Source: Lepus europaeus
Taxonomy: Eukaryota > Chordata > Mammalia > Lagomorpha > Leporidae
DNA: 64,000 bases
Reading direction: 5' to 3'
Assembly (NCBI RefSeq): GCF_033115175.1
Contig: NC_084834.1
Coordinates: 119,594,275 to 119,658,274 of the forward strand
Made by a program: the position numbers and the translations under genes. Below are positions 10,459-21,258 of the stretch, in pieces (position 1 is the stretch's first letter; each line of letters opens with the position of its first letter). The notes under the pieces were generated by a model. It saw nothing but the letters and a program-made list of their open reading frames with translations, was not told the DNA's origin and did no database searches.

Positions 10459-12122
10459 CATTTTATTTAGTGTTGACAGTTTTATGACTTTATCAATAGT
10501 AAAATATTTTCATGCTTCTTCAATTTTACACTAATTATAAAATTCACAGTGCTTGATTCAATTCAAATCAACAACTATCTGAGCCTACAAGAGAGGAGAA
10601 GGAAATGAGATTCCCTCTGCTAAATTCTAATAGTAAAGAGTCAATATTGGGATTTAAAGACCTAAGCATTCAGTGTCACTGTCAATTCAAGCACACGCAC
10701 ATCCCCCATCAAACCACAGCACTGCCCATTGGTCTTCCCTGTAGCAGCGGAGCACAATGAATGTGTTGAACCACTTTCCCCAGCGTCAGCTTTGTCAACA
10801 AGTAAATCTGCACTGACCACAGCTTTGTCATCTTGGTCCCTGACGGCAGCAGGGACGCCGGGAGCATCTGGCTCTCCGAGTACTGGCGGGGTCGGTACGT
10901 CTGATGCTGGTCTTGATGGAGAAGCTGCACGTTTCTCTTCGGCAGGTTCCACTGCCTCTCTGGCTGCTTCACCCGACCTGAATGTCCGCTCAATCAAAGG
11001 CTCACTTGCTACACCTGCCACCGCTTCGACTCGTTTCCCCTGCTCTGCCTGGCTAGCTTGGTCTTCCTCCTTTCTTCCCTTCGCTTCTTCCTCATTTCCT
11101 TCTTTGGCCTTCAAGGCTCCACCAGCTCTTGCAGCAGCTTTGGCTGCCCGGCTGGGGGCAGGTGTTCTAACCCAGCGTGGGTGACTGCGGATTGCCCACA
11201 CTCGATGCTGTCACTCCGTCCCTGCCTTCCTCCTCTTCTCTGTCCATTTACCGCTGCCTTGACGTCCTTCTCTGTCCCGAGACCGACTGCGGTCTTCCTA
11301 CGACTCGACCCGTCATGGCTTTGACTTGGGGAATGTGGACGAGGCCCTGACCCGGATCTTCCTGTCCAGACCTCTGAACTCTAGGGAACAACTTTGCTCT
11401 TGTGTTCTTCTAGAGCCGTCGGAAGAGCTACCGTTTTCCGACGCCGGCGTCTTCTCACGTGAGAAAGTGAAGGAGGCTGAGCATCTCCGGGCCAAGGTGT
11501 GGCCTTGATCTGATGCCCCTCCGCCTTCCTCCCGACTGTATGTTCCACTACCTGAGAGCTGCTCGAAGCTGACCATCCACGCTGTTTCGTTTCCTGTTGC
11601 TTCTGCTTTCCTCTTCTGTATCAGATGACAGGTGTCTCGTTTCTTTTTTTTTTTTTAAAGGTTTATTTTATTTATTCGAAAGACACAGTTAGAGAGAGAG
11701 AGAGAGAGAGAGGTCTTCCATCCACTGTTTCACTCCCCAGATGGCCACAACAGCCTGAGCTACACCGATCCAAAGCCAGGAGCTTCTTCCGGGTCTCCCA
11801 TGAGGGTGCAGGGGCCCAAGGACTTGGGCCATCTTCTGCTGCTTTCCCAGGCCACAGCAGAGAGCTGGATTGGAAGTGGAGTAGCCGGGACCCAAACCGG
11901 CACCCATATGGGATGCTGGTGCTTCAGGCCAGGGCGTTAACCTGCTGCGACACAGCGCCAGCCCCAGGCGTCTCATGTCTATAAGCTGCATCCAGATGGT
12001 CAAGCTCCTGTCTTCCGTGGACATGCAAGGGACGCAGGGCTGGCAACGTATCTTCAGATGAGGGTGCTGCCAGCATCCTCTGAACTTGCTCCAGTTGAAG
12101 CTCAGTGCCTTCCTGATTCCAA
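10459..12122 (-). pseudogene. RSRC1P: Processed pseudogene of RSRC1, split by a SINE
   Basis: Intronless minus-strand copy of RSRC1, the Arg/Ser-rich splicing-related protein SRrp53 (334 residues in human). The start codon is at 11976-11974; the next codons read MRR, then SSDTEEESRS across the inserted SINE. Further on come an RS-rich region, GLEHLPPA, ALKAKEGNEEEAKGRKEEDQ and EKWF near the C-terminus. The stop lies at 10711-10709 after a frame change (MGSAVV, versus MGSPVA in the parent). Several frameshifts and an early stop just after codon 5 of one frame disable it. Bases 12122-11977 look like the 5' UTR. The 3' UTR reaches a polyadenylation signal on the minus strand at 10467-10462. The C-SINE at 11644-11965 interrupts codons 3-4. 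Confidence 0.9.
11644..11964 (-). mobile_element. C-SINE inside the RSRC1 pseudogene
   Basis: Complete copy. The target duplication cagg(t/c)gtctc(g/a)t(t/g)tc at 11629-11643 and 11965-11979 is a repeat of the pseudogene's first codons, showing that the SINE arrived after the retrocopy. Confidence 0.93.
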
Positions 12123-12153
12123 GCAAATAAATAAATCTTTAAAAAAAAAAAAA
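12123..12153 (+). mobile_element. C-SINE tail remnant
   Basis: aaataaataaatctttaaa followed by an A-run matches the end of a plus-strand C-SINE without its body. A simple A-rich stretch is the alternative. Confidence 0.4.
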
Positions 12154-12184
12154 AGTTGGGGAAAAGCGTAAGGAAGTTGGAGGT

Positions 12185-12519
12185 GGGGCCAATGCCATGG
12201 CTCACTTGGTTAATCCTCCATCTGCGGCGCCGGCAACACATATGGGCGCCAGGTTCTAGTCCCAGTTGCTCCTCTTCCAGTCCAGCTCTCTGCTGTGGCC
12301 CGAGAGGGCAGTGGAAGATGGCCCAAGTCCTTGGGCTCCTGCACCTGCATGGGAGACCAGGAGGGAGCACCTGGCTCCTGGCTTCAGATCGGCAAGCTGC
12401 GGCCACTGCAGCCATCTGGGGAGTGAACCAACGGAAGACTTCTGTCTCTCTCTCACTGTCTATAACTCTGTCAAATACATTTAAAAAAAAAAATACTCTA
12501 CCTATCAAATAAAAAAAAA
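12185..12519 (+). mobile_element. C-SINE with doubled tail
   Basis: Complete 'cacttggttaatcctcc' copy. Its 3' end carries two successive tail units (ctgtcaaatacattt plus A-run, then ctatcaaat plus A-run). The duplication aagttggagg lies at 12174-12183 and 12520-12529. Confidence 0.92.
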
Positions 12520-12597
12520 AAGTTGGAGGCTGCCGTGGACAGGGTGGTCACAGAAGGCAGAGACAATTCTAGAACTGAGGGCAGGAGCCCCTCCTTG

Positions 12598-12850
12598 TCC
12601 ACAGTTCCTGTTCCCTGTGGCCCAGCGAGGCCCGAAAATAAAACACGGAAAATTCCACAAACAACTCAGATGTTTTAAGTAACTTTTATGAAAGCTTATG
12701 GTTATAATTGTTCTATTTTAGTATTAGCTGTTGTCATTCATCTCTCTAATCTGCCTAATTTGTGAATTAAACTTTATCACAGGGGTGTGGGTGCAGGAAC
12801 AAATTGTGTATTTAGGTTCAGTGCTGTTCTGAGTCCGAGGTACCCACTGG
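12598..12850 (+). mobile_element. Tigger1-like (pogo) DNA transposon remnant
   Basis: Resembles both ends of Tigger1 without the transposase. The left part has a ccgaaaataaaacacggaaaattcc-like segment. The right part has ctctctaatctgcctaattt, then attaaactttatca and tttaggttcagtgctg. Assignment is from memory of the consensus. Confidence 0.65.
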
Positions 12851-13033
12851 TGGCATGGATGGAGCCTGCATGGACAAGGAGAAGAACTGTATCTCAGTAA
12901 ATATGAGGGATGGGGAGGCAGACCAGAGCAAGACAAAGCAGTGAGTGGTGAAGTAGCAGCCAGGTTTAGGGGGGAGGTGGGTGCTAGGTATTTTGTGAGT
13001 TGCACAGTGACCCTGTCTGAAGTGGATGTGCTG

Positions 13034-13402
13034 AGGGCCCAGTGTGATGGTACAGCAGGTTAAGCCATCACTTGTGACACCAGCAACCCATATCAGATGG
13101 AGCACTCATTCAAGTCCCGGCTGCTCCACTTCCAATCCAGCTTCCTGCTAATGCACCTGGCAAAGCGGAAGAAGATGGCCCAAGTGCTTGGGCCTCTGCC
13201 ATTCACACATGGGAGCTCGGGATGGAGTTCCTGGCTCCTGGCTTCAGCCAGGCCCAGACCTAGCTGTTGCAACCTTTTGGGGAGCAAACCAGCGGATGGA
13301 GGATCTCTCTCTCTCACTCTCTCCCTCCCTCCCATTCTCTCTTTCTCTTTCCCTGTTGCTCTGCCTTTCAAATAACAAATTTTTATTTAAGAATAAAAAT
13401 AA
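13034..13402 (+). mobile_element. C-SINE, full length
   Basis: gggcccagtgtgatggtaca head and a long CT-rich 3' part. Probable diverged duplication aagtgg(a/g)tg...(t/g)ga on both sides. Confidence 0.88.
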
Positions 13403-13879
13403 AGTGGGTGCGTGTGAGGTTGTTTATGTCCCAAGAGCAGCCTGGCTCAGCTGGAAGCACGAGGTGGGCTTGTGCCAGCCCTGAGGCTCTGCTGTTTCTG
13501 GGAGACCCACTGGCAACAACACGGTGCTCCCCCTGTGTGGCTGATCCAGGTCCCGCACATCCGTGCTGCACACTTGCTCTGTTCTCTGTGACTGTCAACT
13601 GTGCAGGGACAAGGCACCCAAGTCTGCTCAGGAATCGACACCCAAGCCCCACGAGAAAGCTGGGCTTCGGAGGCCTGCCGCACGTCACCCATCAGTGACG
13701 AGGCCACCTTACCCAGGAAAGCAGCAACACCAACAGCAGAAAGACTGTAGGCAGCCGGGTTCCTAAAGAGATGCCTCCTCCCCTCCTCTCCAGCTCTCCT
13801 GGGCCTTGAGAGTAGGCGAGGGCAAAAGAAAACAGACCCCATCTTTAGCTCCCTAAAGCCACTAGACTATCAGGTTATA

Positions 13880-14530
13880 GGGATAGGGTGGTGTACAAAA
13901 ACAAAGCAAGTTACTGCAGACAGGGTGGCTTGAACTGGCACTGATTTTCTTTTTTAAGATTGATTTATTTATTTGAAAGGTAGAGTTACAGACAAAGAGG
14001 GAGAGACAGAAAGAGAGGTCTTCCATCTGCTGGTTTACTCTCCAGATGGCTGCAACAGCTGGAGCTGGCTGATCCAAAGCCAGGAGCCTGGAGCTTCTTC
14101 TGGCCCTCCCATGTGGGTGCAGAGGCCCAAGGACATGGGCCATCTTTTACTGCTTTCCCAGGCCATAGCAGAGAGCGGGATCAGAAGTGGAGCAGCCGGG
14201 ACTCGAACCTGCGCCCACATGGGATGAGGGTACTGCAGGCCAAGGGTTAGCCCACTATGCCATAGCACCGGCCTCTTGGCACTTATTCTCTTACAGTTCT
14301 GGAGGCTGGCATCAGCAGGCTTGGTGACTCTGCTGCCTCTCTTCCTGGCTTCTCACCAGCTCCTTACCCGGCCCTTCCTCTGTGCGCATGCTCTTAGTAA
14401 CCTTAATAGGACTCCACCTCCCTGCAACCCCACTATCTCTTTAAAGATTCTGTCTCTAAACACAGTCCCATTGAGATACCGGGGCCTCACACATGAACAT
14501 GGGGAAGGGGACACGACTTAGCCATAACAA
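13880..14530 (-). mobile_element. MaLR-type LTR interrupted by a SINE
   Basis: Read on the minus strand this is an MST/MLT1-like LTR. On the plus strand it shows ttactgcagacagggtggct, ctcttacagttctggaggct, caccagctcct, a ctttaaagattctgtctcta segment, and ends ttagccataaca. A C-SINE occupies 13951-14274 within it. Confidence 0.65.
13951..14274 (-). mobile_element. C-SINE nested in the LTR
   Basis: Complete minus-strand copy. The flanks ggcactgattttct and ggcacttattctct are a diverged duplication of the LTR sequence. Confidence 0.9.
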
Positions 14531-14579
14531 GTGTGCCCTGGGTCAGTTTCAGGAGTTGGTGCATGCAAAGGGGTAACCA

Positions 14580-14752
14580 GGGCCTGGGACAGATCCGTCC
14601 CTTACGACCCTGAGAGGAAACCAATCCCGCCAGCACCTTGCACTTGGACGTGCAGCCTCCAGAACAATGAGAAGATAAAATTTCTGCCACTTACACTGCT
14701 CCTCGTCTGTGGCATTTTGCCACGGCAGCACTGGCAAACTAATACAGACCTT
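14580..14752 (+). mobile_element. MaLR-type LTR 3' half
   Basis: Shows cagcctccagaacaatgaga followed by a degraded polyadenylation signal, ctgtggcattttgccacggc and the terminal aaactaatacaga. This is typical of MLT1/MST LTR ends, in the opposite direction to the preceding LTR. Confidence 0.65.
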
Positions 14753-14789
14753 TAATAGCAAAGAGGTTGAATCTGTGGCCAAGTAACTT

Positions 14790-15780
14790 CTCCTGGAGTA
14801 AAAGCTCAGGCCCAGCTGACTTCACTGGTAAAATCAACCAAACATTTACAGAAGAATTAATACCGATTCTTCACATACTCGTCCCAGAAGGGGAGAGGGG
14901 AAAACACCTCCTAACTCACCCTGTGAGGCCACTGTTACCCTGGCACCCAAACGAGACGGAAGTCACGAGAAAACTACAGACCAATCCTGAACAGAATATT
15001 CGCAAAGCACATCTAGAAACAGAGAAAAAGGATCGTACTCCTTGACCAAGTGGGATGTATTCCAGGAATGCAAGTCTGGTGTAACAGCCACCAACCCACT
15101 CACAGCATCCACCATACCCGTGAAAATCAATGCATCTCTACCGATCATCTTTTTTTTTTTTTTTTTGGACAGGCAGAGTGGACAAAGAGAAAGGTCTTCC
15201 TTTGCCATTAGTTCATCCTCCAATGGCTGCCATGGCTGGCACGGTGCGCCTGGCGCACCGCACTGATCCAAAGGCAGGAGCCAGGTGCTTCTCCTCGTCT
15301 CCCATGCAGGTGCAGGACCCAAACACTTGGGCCATCCTCCACTGCCCTCCCGGGCCACAGCAGAGAGCTGGCCTGGAAGAAGGGCAACTGGGACTAGAAC
15401 CCGGTGTGCCGGCGCCGCAGGCGGAGGATTAGCCTAGTGAGCCGCGGCACCCGCCTACCGATCATCTCAAAAGACATACGACGACCTTTGACTCACTTCA
15501 ACACCGCCTGGTGAGAAAAACCCTCAACACACCTGGAAGAGAAAGGCGACTCCTCACCCTGGTGGGACACCTGTGGAAACCCCACAGCCGCCATCACACT
15601 TGGGGGCCAGAGACTGAACGTTTTCCCTAGACAAGGACATCGGCTCTCGCCACCTGGATTCAGCATCACACCGGAGGTTCAAACCAGGGCCGTGAGGCGG
15701 GACGAAGCAACAAAAGGCAATCCGATCGAATAGGACGAAGTAAAAGTTTCTCTACCTTCAGAGGTGTAACCCTGCCTCCA
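14790..15780 (+). mobile_element. L1 ORF2 remnant, split by a SINE
   Basis: Translated pieces match the reverse-transcriptase region of L1 ORF2p: ENYRPILNRIFAKH, DQVGCIPGMQ, then NTPG and GPETERFP in shifting frames. Stops, frameshifts and deletions make it non-functional. The C-SINE at 15151-15454 interrupts it. Confidence 0.85.
15151..15454 (-). mobile_element. Young C-SINE in the L1 remnant
   Basis: 'aggctaatcctccgcc' subfamily on the minus strand, with a perfect 13-bp duplication ctaccgatcatct at 15138-15150 and 15455-15467. Confidence 0.95.
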
Positions 15781-16024
15781 CAACCAGGCTCTTCATTGAA
15801 TTAAGACGGTGACGCCATCTTTCTCGGCAGAAGGGAACGGCCCAATTTCTCAGGGCAGGCTCCATGGCTTCCTGCTCCCTTTCCTGTGAATAAATGCATC
15901 TGTCAAGGCCTCCACGCAGTCCAGGGGCCCCCTCCCGTGGCGAGAACCCCGCTCACTTTGTTCCACCTGCTGATCAGTGCTCTACTGTCCCCTGTCCTTG
16001 GGGCCCCCCTTCTGGCTCTGACGC
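15781..16024. other. Intergenic stretch, nothing recognised
   Basis: Short spacer between the L1 remnant and an LTR, with no supported feature. Confidence 0.4.
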
Positions 16025-16345
16025 AGCCCTTGGTTACTACAACAAATTAAGTTTATTTTGGCCCTGTTCTGGAAGGTCACAATCCAAGACGGGTGAGCCC
16101 CGCAGGTTCAGCCTCTGCCAATGGCCTTCCTGCAGGTGCGGTCCTGTGGCCAGAGAAGCCTCTCTCCTTATAAAGCCCCCCTGCATTTAATCACTGCGGC
16201 TCCACCCTAACCACCTGAGCCACCCTCATCTCTTCCCATCTCTAAACACCACAGCTGGATTAGTCACCATCCTCTTAGTGCCATTAACGTTGGACTTCGG
16301 GGCTAAAGTGGGGGACGCAAACATTCAAACCACAGCATGGGGTTG
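16025..16345 (-). mobile_element. MaLR-type LTR remnant
   Basis: On the plus strand: ttggttactacaacaaatta, ctgttctggaaggtcacaat, ccttataaagcc, ctccaccctaaccacctga, and a terminal caaacattcaaaccacagca. This is the reverse of an MLT1/MST LTR layout. Confidence 0.6.
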
Positions 16346-16377
16346 GGATCCAGCTGCTGGCGACAGCCCACCCACTC

Positions 16378-16410
16378 ACCACACACACACACACACACAC
16401 ACACGCGCGC
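16378..16410. repeat. (CA)n microsatellite
   Basis: About twelve CA units followed by gcgcgc. Confidence 0.95.
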
Positions 16411-16954
16411 ACTCTGTACAGCCTGGGGGCTTCCTCCAGCTGCTGGGAGAAGCACCTTGCTCAGCTGTCTTTCCTTCCTGCTCCCCCACCCCCAACCCCG
16501 TGAAATCCTGACCAGCTGTCCTGACACGAAAACCAACTCTACCAGAATTCACGTCGCGGTGTCAACCACTAAGAACCTACAATTAGGAAAGGGAGCCACA
16601 GCAGGCTGAATCCCTGCAGTGGACCTCGACCAGCAAACTACTACAGCAGGGCTAGGAAATGGTGTGCACACTCTGCTTCTGTTTCAACAGGGCTGTGTTC
16701 CAGGGCACATAACCAGCACCATGGGGGAAAGGCAGCGGTGTGCTGGCACACTGCTCCAAAGACACTTCTTGTCATATATGATGATTAAAAAAAAAAGTCT
16801 CACTTCTCCAGAACACACTGAAAACCAATGTTTTTAATTTAAACGCTTTTTAATTTAAACGTTTTTATATTTAACTCATCTTGTGGAAATATTGGCTGAA
16901 AAATTAAAAGAGCATTTGAGGCCCCTCCAATTTTGTGCTGATTTAAGTTCCATA
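16411..16954. other. Intergenic stretch, nothing recognised
   Basis: No repeat family or exon recognised. The last 130 bases are AT-rich and contain a duplicated tttttaatttaaacg motif at 16831-16866. Confidence 0.4.
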
Positions 16955-17281
16955 GGGGCCAGCCTTATGGCGTAATGGGTTAAGCCACCACCTGCAATGC
17001 TAGCCTCCCATATGGACCCTGGTTCAGATCCCAGCTGCTCCACTTCCGATCCAGCTCTGTGCTAATGCACCTGGGGAAGCAGTGAGACATGGCCCAAGTG
17101 CTTGGGCCCCTGCAACCCCCATGGGAGACCTGGATGGAGTTCCTGGCTCCTGGCTTCAGCCTGGCCCATCTCCGACCATTGCAGCCATTCGGGGAGTGAA
17201 CCAGCAAACGGAAGACCATTCTCTGTCTCTCCCCCTCACTGTCTGTAACTCTACCTCTCAAACAAATAAATAAAATCTTAA
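16955..17281 (+). mobile_element. C-SINE, full length
   Basis: ggggccagccttatggcgta head, ggttcagatcccagctgctc B-box region, aacaaataaataaa tail. It is the last repeat before the IGFBP7 promoter. Confidence 0.92.
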
Positions 17282-17619
17282 AGAAAAACTACAATGTGAT
17301 AGGCAGAATGGTGCACGCAAATCTTCAAAGACTGTACGGATTTCAACAAGCCTTTTGCACCCAAACTCCCTTCTCTTGTAATTCCATTTTCCCCTGTGCC
17401 TTTTGAAGGACCCTCATGTAATACGAAAGCGCTATGTGTTCCATCAAAAACTGGAAAAAAATTCAGCGTCTGCAGACGAAGGGGGCGTGAAGGGTCAGTA
17501 CTGGGGAAAGAGGCCTCGAAGTTGAGTTTCAGACAGACTGCGGTGAAGCCAACCGTTTCACGGGTGGAACTTGGGGCGCTTTGGGTACCTCCGGGGTACC
17601 TGTACTGACGGGCTGGGCT
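17282..17619. other. Distal upstream region of IGFBP7
   Basis: Repeat-free DNA whose GC content rises towards the CpG island. I see no exon. In human a divergent non-coding transcript (IGFBP7-AS1) starts near this promoter; nothing in the sequence itself proves one here. Confidence 0.4.
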
Positions 17620-18189
17620 CCCGGGGACGGACGCCGGCAGCGCCCCCTCAGGGCATTCCAGTACCCGCACTTCCAACCTGACTTGGCCTGGGAAGTCACG
17701 GGGCAGTGTGCGGGGCACAGAGGACGGTCAGAGCCCCCCCAACCCCTCCCCCGCGCGCGCCCCAAGCAGTGACTGGCAGGGGACGCACCCTCTCAGCCTG
17801 GCACCCAAGACTACGTGGCGCCTGTGGCCAACGGGAACACCAAATCCGCGGGTGGAAGTGCTTCTCCTCCCTACCCCCACCCCCCAGCGGCCTGGTTCCT
17901 AAAAGAACTCCCCCAACCCACACGCAGTCCCCAGGACGCAGGTGTAGCAGGGCCTCGGAGAATCTACCAGGTTAAACGCCGGGTCGTCCCAAAGTCGTAG
18001 GGAGCACAAAGAGCCGAGCCGGGAAGGCAGGGGCCCAGAGGGCGGTGAGCTGGGCCCGGGGGTCCGCGCAGGAGCCTGGCAGGGCGGGGACCCCGGGCCG
18101 GTGCCAGCGCGCGCCCCGCCCCGCCCGCAGCAGCGCGCGGGCCCCGCAGGCCGGGGAGGGCGGCGCGGCCGCGCTCTCACCGCCCCGGG

Positions 18190-18300
18190 GAGTGGTTCCC
18201 GCGGGCCGGCCGGGCGGGGCGGCGCGTTTAAGGCGCCGGCCGGGCCCCGCCGCCCCACTCGCGCGCCCCGCCACAGCCGCCGCGGACACCGCGCCTCGCC
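18190..18300 (+). promoter_or_regulatory. IGFBP7: Core promoter and 5' UTR of IGFBP7
   Basis: An Sp1-type cgggcggggcgg sits at 18211-18222 and a TATA-like tttaagg at 18227-18233. If this box is used, transcription would start near 18257, leaving a 5' UTR of roughly 45 bases. The start codon context gccATGg is strong. The exact start is inferred. Confidence 0.55.
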
Positions 18301-18775
18301 ATGGAGCGGCCGGCTCTGCGCGCCCTGCTCCTCGGCGCAGCCGGGCTGCTGCTCCTGCTCCTGCCCCTCTCCTCTTCCTCCTCTTCGGACGCCTGCGGGC
18401 CCTGCGAGCCGGCCGCCTGCCCGCCCCTGCCCCCGCGGGGCTGCCCGCTGGGCGAGACGCGCGACGCGTGCGGCTGCTGCCCGGTGTGCGCCCGCGGCGA
18501 GGGCGAGCCGTGCGGGGGCGGCGGCGGCGGCAGGGGGCACTGCGCGCCGGGCATGGAGTGCGTGAAGAGCCGCAAGAGGCGGAAGGGTAAAGCGGGGGCA
18601 GCAGCCGGCGGCCCGGAGGTGAGCGGCGTGTGCGTGTGCAAGAGCCGCTACCCGGTGTGCGGCAGCGACGGCACCACCTACCCCAGCGGCTGCCAGCTGC
18701 GCGCCGCCAGCCTGCGCGCCGAGAGCCGCGGGGAGAAGGCCATCAGCCAGGTCAGCAAGGGCACCTGCGAGCAAG
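18301..18775 (+). CDS. IGFBP7: IGFBP7 exon 1 (insulin-like growth factor-binding protein 7), partial
   Basis: Encodes the first 158 residues plus one base of a secreted protein of about 282 residues. IGFBP7 (mac25/angiomodulin) binds IGFs weakly, binds activin and heparan sulphate, and acts in vessel walls and in senescence. Visible parts: signal peptide about 1-26 (leucine run, then SSSSSS); IGFBP domain about 28-106 with the ACGCCPVC motif at 56-63; basic heparin-binding stretch KSRKRRKGK at 89-97; Kazal-like domain with Cys 111, 113, 120, 131 and 156 and the CGSDGTTYPSGC signature. The C-terminal Ig domain lies in later exons outside the window. Nearly every residue matches human IGFBP7 from MERP to TCEQ. 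Codons 78 (AGG) and 95 (AAG), the R78G and K95R A-to-I editing sites of the human transcript, are conserved. The exon ends in phase 1. Confidence 0.97.
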
Positions 18776-18781
18776 GTGGGC
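18776..18781 (+). other. IGFBP7: 5' splice site of IGFBP7 intron 1
   Basis: gcaag|gtgggc: a GT donor directly after the CEQ codons, at the same phase-1 position as human exon 1. The frame continues only by chance past it. Confidence 0.93.
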
Positions 18782-18900
18782 ACGCGCGGGGCCTGCGGCC
18801 GGCTGCTTCTCTTCCCGGTGCTCTGCGTTCGGGCGGGCGGTGCGCGGGCGCGGGAGGTGGAAGCCCGGAGTTGTCTCCTTGGGGAGAGCAGGGCGCAGTT

Positions 18901-20547
18901 GGTGAAACCGGAGACGGGGCTTCCTGGGGGCGCTCGCTGGCTGGATGTTGAGGGTTTCTACAATCGGATTTCCTATTTGTTAGTATTAAGGGAAAACTCG
19001 CTCGTTGGAAATGACCCATTCCCGAACGGCTACCTGGCTAGCTAGGCAAAAATAAGTCGCAGACTTGGAAGAAGGCGCAGTTTGTCTTGGGAACTTTATG
19101 GCTGTTCTGTTTTTTCTTGCTTGTTCCTTTTGCGGCACTTGTCTCCAGGTTGCACTGTTGAGCTGGGACGCCTCTGAGGGTGTTGGGTGAATTATTTTAT
19201 CCCCGACAAATCCGAGCTTGCCATAAATGAAATAGGAAAACAAGGAGAGTCCCGACTTCCAAAAAAGAAAACCAGCTTCGACTCTCATGCCTGAAATAAC
19301 ATTTTCCATCAGCAGTAGTTTCCAGGGAAAGGTCGAAATTCCCCGTTGGCAGCCCTCCGGCTGCTCCAGCCAAGGTGGAAGAGGGGAGGGGGGAGGCCGT
19401 TCTGAGAAGACAGAGCTGTTGCTTCTTTGCTTCAGACTTTTCCAGATAATGATTCTTTCTTCAGAGCCTTTCCCAGAAGGCCAGACCCTACGGGGTTGTG
19501 TGTCAGTTGTCTGAGAGTTCACCATTGAAAGCCTTAAATGGAGTAACTCGCTGTTAACTGTTTGCAGTATCGTAGCCTTAAACTTAAAAAAAAAAAAAAA
19601 AAATCACGCTCCAAGTAATCTGGGCTTCCATCAGACAGCCGTTCCTCCCTTTCGCCTCCTTTGTCATTCAGTTCCATCGAGGGGCGAGAATCATGCGCTC
19701 TAAGAATCCATTCCACATATGGCGATGTTGTTGGGGAAGTTAGAAGGAGTTTTTCCCCGCAGCCTTTCAGCCTGAAGGGCAGACGCTGGGCTCACCAGAG
19801 TGAGAGGTTACCTTTGTGCTTGTTCAGGTGGGCTTCTTCCTCGGGTAGCCCGTAGCACGTCTTTCCTTTTCCTCTCCTGCTACCCCTGTAAACCCACTGT
19901 ACAGCAATAGAACATCAAACACGGGCCCAGGCTCCCTGCTGACCGTGGGCCTGCCACTCCTCCCACCTCCCCAGGCTGCAAGCTCCTTGGGCGTATGCAC
20001 CTGCCTTTTCTTTCTGTTTGGGGAAAACGTTAGGAGGAATAGCATCAAAAACTGGAAACCTTGACATAAATGCACCCTTTTTTTCCAACGTGGACTAAGA
20101 GGTATGGGGTTGTGTGCCCACCACTCGTTCTGGGAGATCCAGAGACAGCAGAAGCCAGTGTGCTTTCCCACCCCAGAGACGGATGGGGAGAAGACTGGGT
20201 CCCCTGACCCCTGCTGTATCTGGACAGTGCTGGAAGCAGGCCAGACAGAATACCCTTTACTTCTGCGCCATTCTGCGCTGGGGCTTTGCGAAGATTGGGA
20301 CAACACATTTTTCTTCTTTCCTCTGTCTGTTTCCCGGAATAAGCTTGAGTTACCGTATTGAGAGGGAGGAGGCATTGGGAGTTTGGGTCAGCTTGCTCTC
20401 CGTTCTCTTGGTCTCAGCTAACGCACACTGAATGAGCAGCTAGCTGGTGTCAGCGCTGTGCTTTGTGCCGTGCAGCCAGCGCAGCAAGAATCAGGTCTTG
20501 CTGGTTTGTGCACTAGAGGCAGACACCCTGGAGTGAATCCCAATCTT
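18901..20547. other. Repeat-poor start of intron 1
   Basis: No interspersed repeat recognised; there is only an A-run at 19586-19602. The first kilobase of intron after a CpG-island exon often has regulatory activity, but no specific element can be named. Confidence 0.5.
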
Positions 20548-20557
20548 CCCCTTCTTT

Positions 20558-20849
20558 GCTTTTAAAGCTCTTTTGTAAGATTTGTTTGGAAAGCAGAGTG
20601 ACAGAGAGAGGGAAGGAGAGACATCTTCTGTCCACTGACTTACTGCCCAAATGGCCAGGAACCCCATCCTGGCCTCCCACGTGGGTGGCAGGGCCCCAGA
20701 CACTTGGACCGTCTTCTGCTGCTTTCCCAAGTACATTAGCAGGAGCTGGATTAGATGTGGAGCAGCCAGGGCTTGAACCCACGTTCTGATGTGGGATGCC
20801 GGCATTACAAGCAGAGGCGTGGCCTGCTGTGCCCCAACACCGGCCCCAG
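20558..20849 (-). mobile_element. C-SINE
   Basis: Minus-strand copy with a weak A/T tail. Perfect 10-bp duplication ccccttcttt at 20548-20557 and 20850-20859. Confidence 0.88.
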
Positions 20850-21258
20850 CCCCTTCTTTCCTGGGGTCACGACTTTCTTTCTGGGGGAACACCCTGGTCT
20901 GCTTGCTGTCTGTATCTCTGGGAAGCAAGGCCAAGCCATCCTCCCGACCATCGGTCTGCGAGATAATGAGCAAATCATCTCAGGCCCTGCCACTATCCCG
21001 TGAACTTCGTGCCCGTAGATCTGGCGAGGTCCCTGAGCCACGGGAGCTGGGAGGGGGATTGGACCGTTGACGTAGATGAGATGGAGTGGGTACAGAGAAG
21101 CGAGGGCTCATCTGAACCTCACAGGTGGAGATCAGGGCGCTCCATTACTCCTGTTCTTGGCCATGCCTCTGTCTCCACGGCTCCTGAGACCTGAGTTCCT
21201 TGGTGGTCCCGTTTTGGCCAGTCTGATCCCGTTGGGTACCATCCTCTGTTCTCCCTCG

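Larger units (their letters stand above)
17620..18900. other. CpG island over IGFBP7 promoter and exon 1
   Basis: Dense CpG and GC-rich sequence with many gggcgggg/ccccgccc boxes, densest between 18020 and 18600. Long frames on both strands here (for example 294 residues on the minus strand, 17899-18783) come from base composition. Confidence 0.9.

Noticed and set aside
10662..11201. 179-residue minus-strand frame as a real gene
   Set aside because: It is the surviving part of the RSRC1 retrocopy, with frameshifts on both sides.
17899..18783. 294-residue open frame antisense to IGFBP7 exon 1
   Set aside because: Ala/Arg/Pro/Gly-rich translation of a CpG island. Stops are rare in such GC-rich DNA on all frames, and no domain pattern is present.
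18776..18951. Continuation of the IGFBP7 frame past the donor to a stop at 18951
   Set aside because: A strong gt donor sits exactly at the known exon border and the extra 58 residues match no IGFBP7 protein; it would only be translated if intron 1 were retained.
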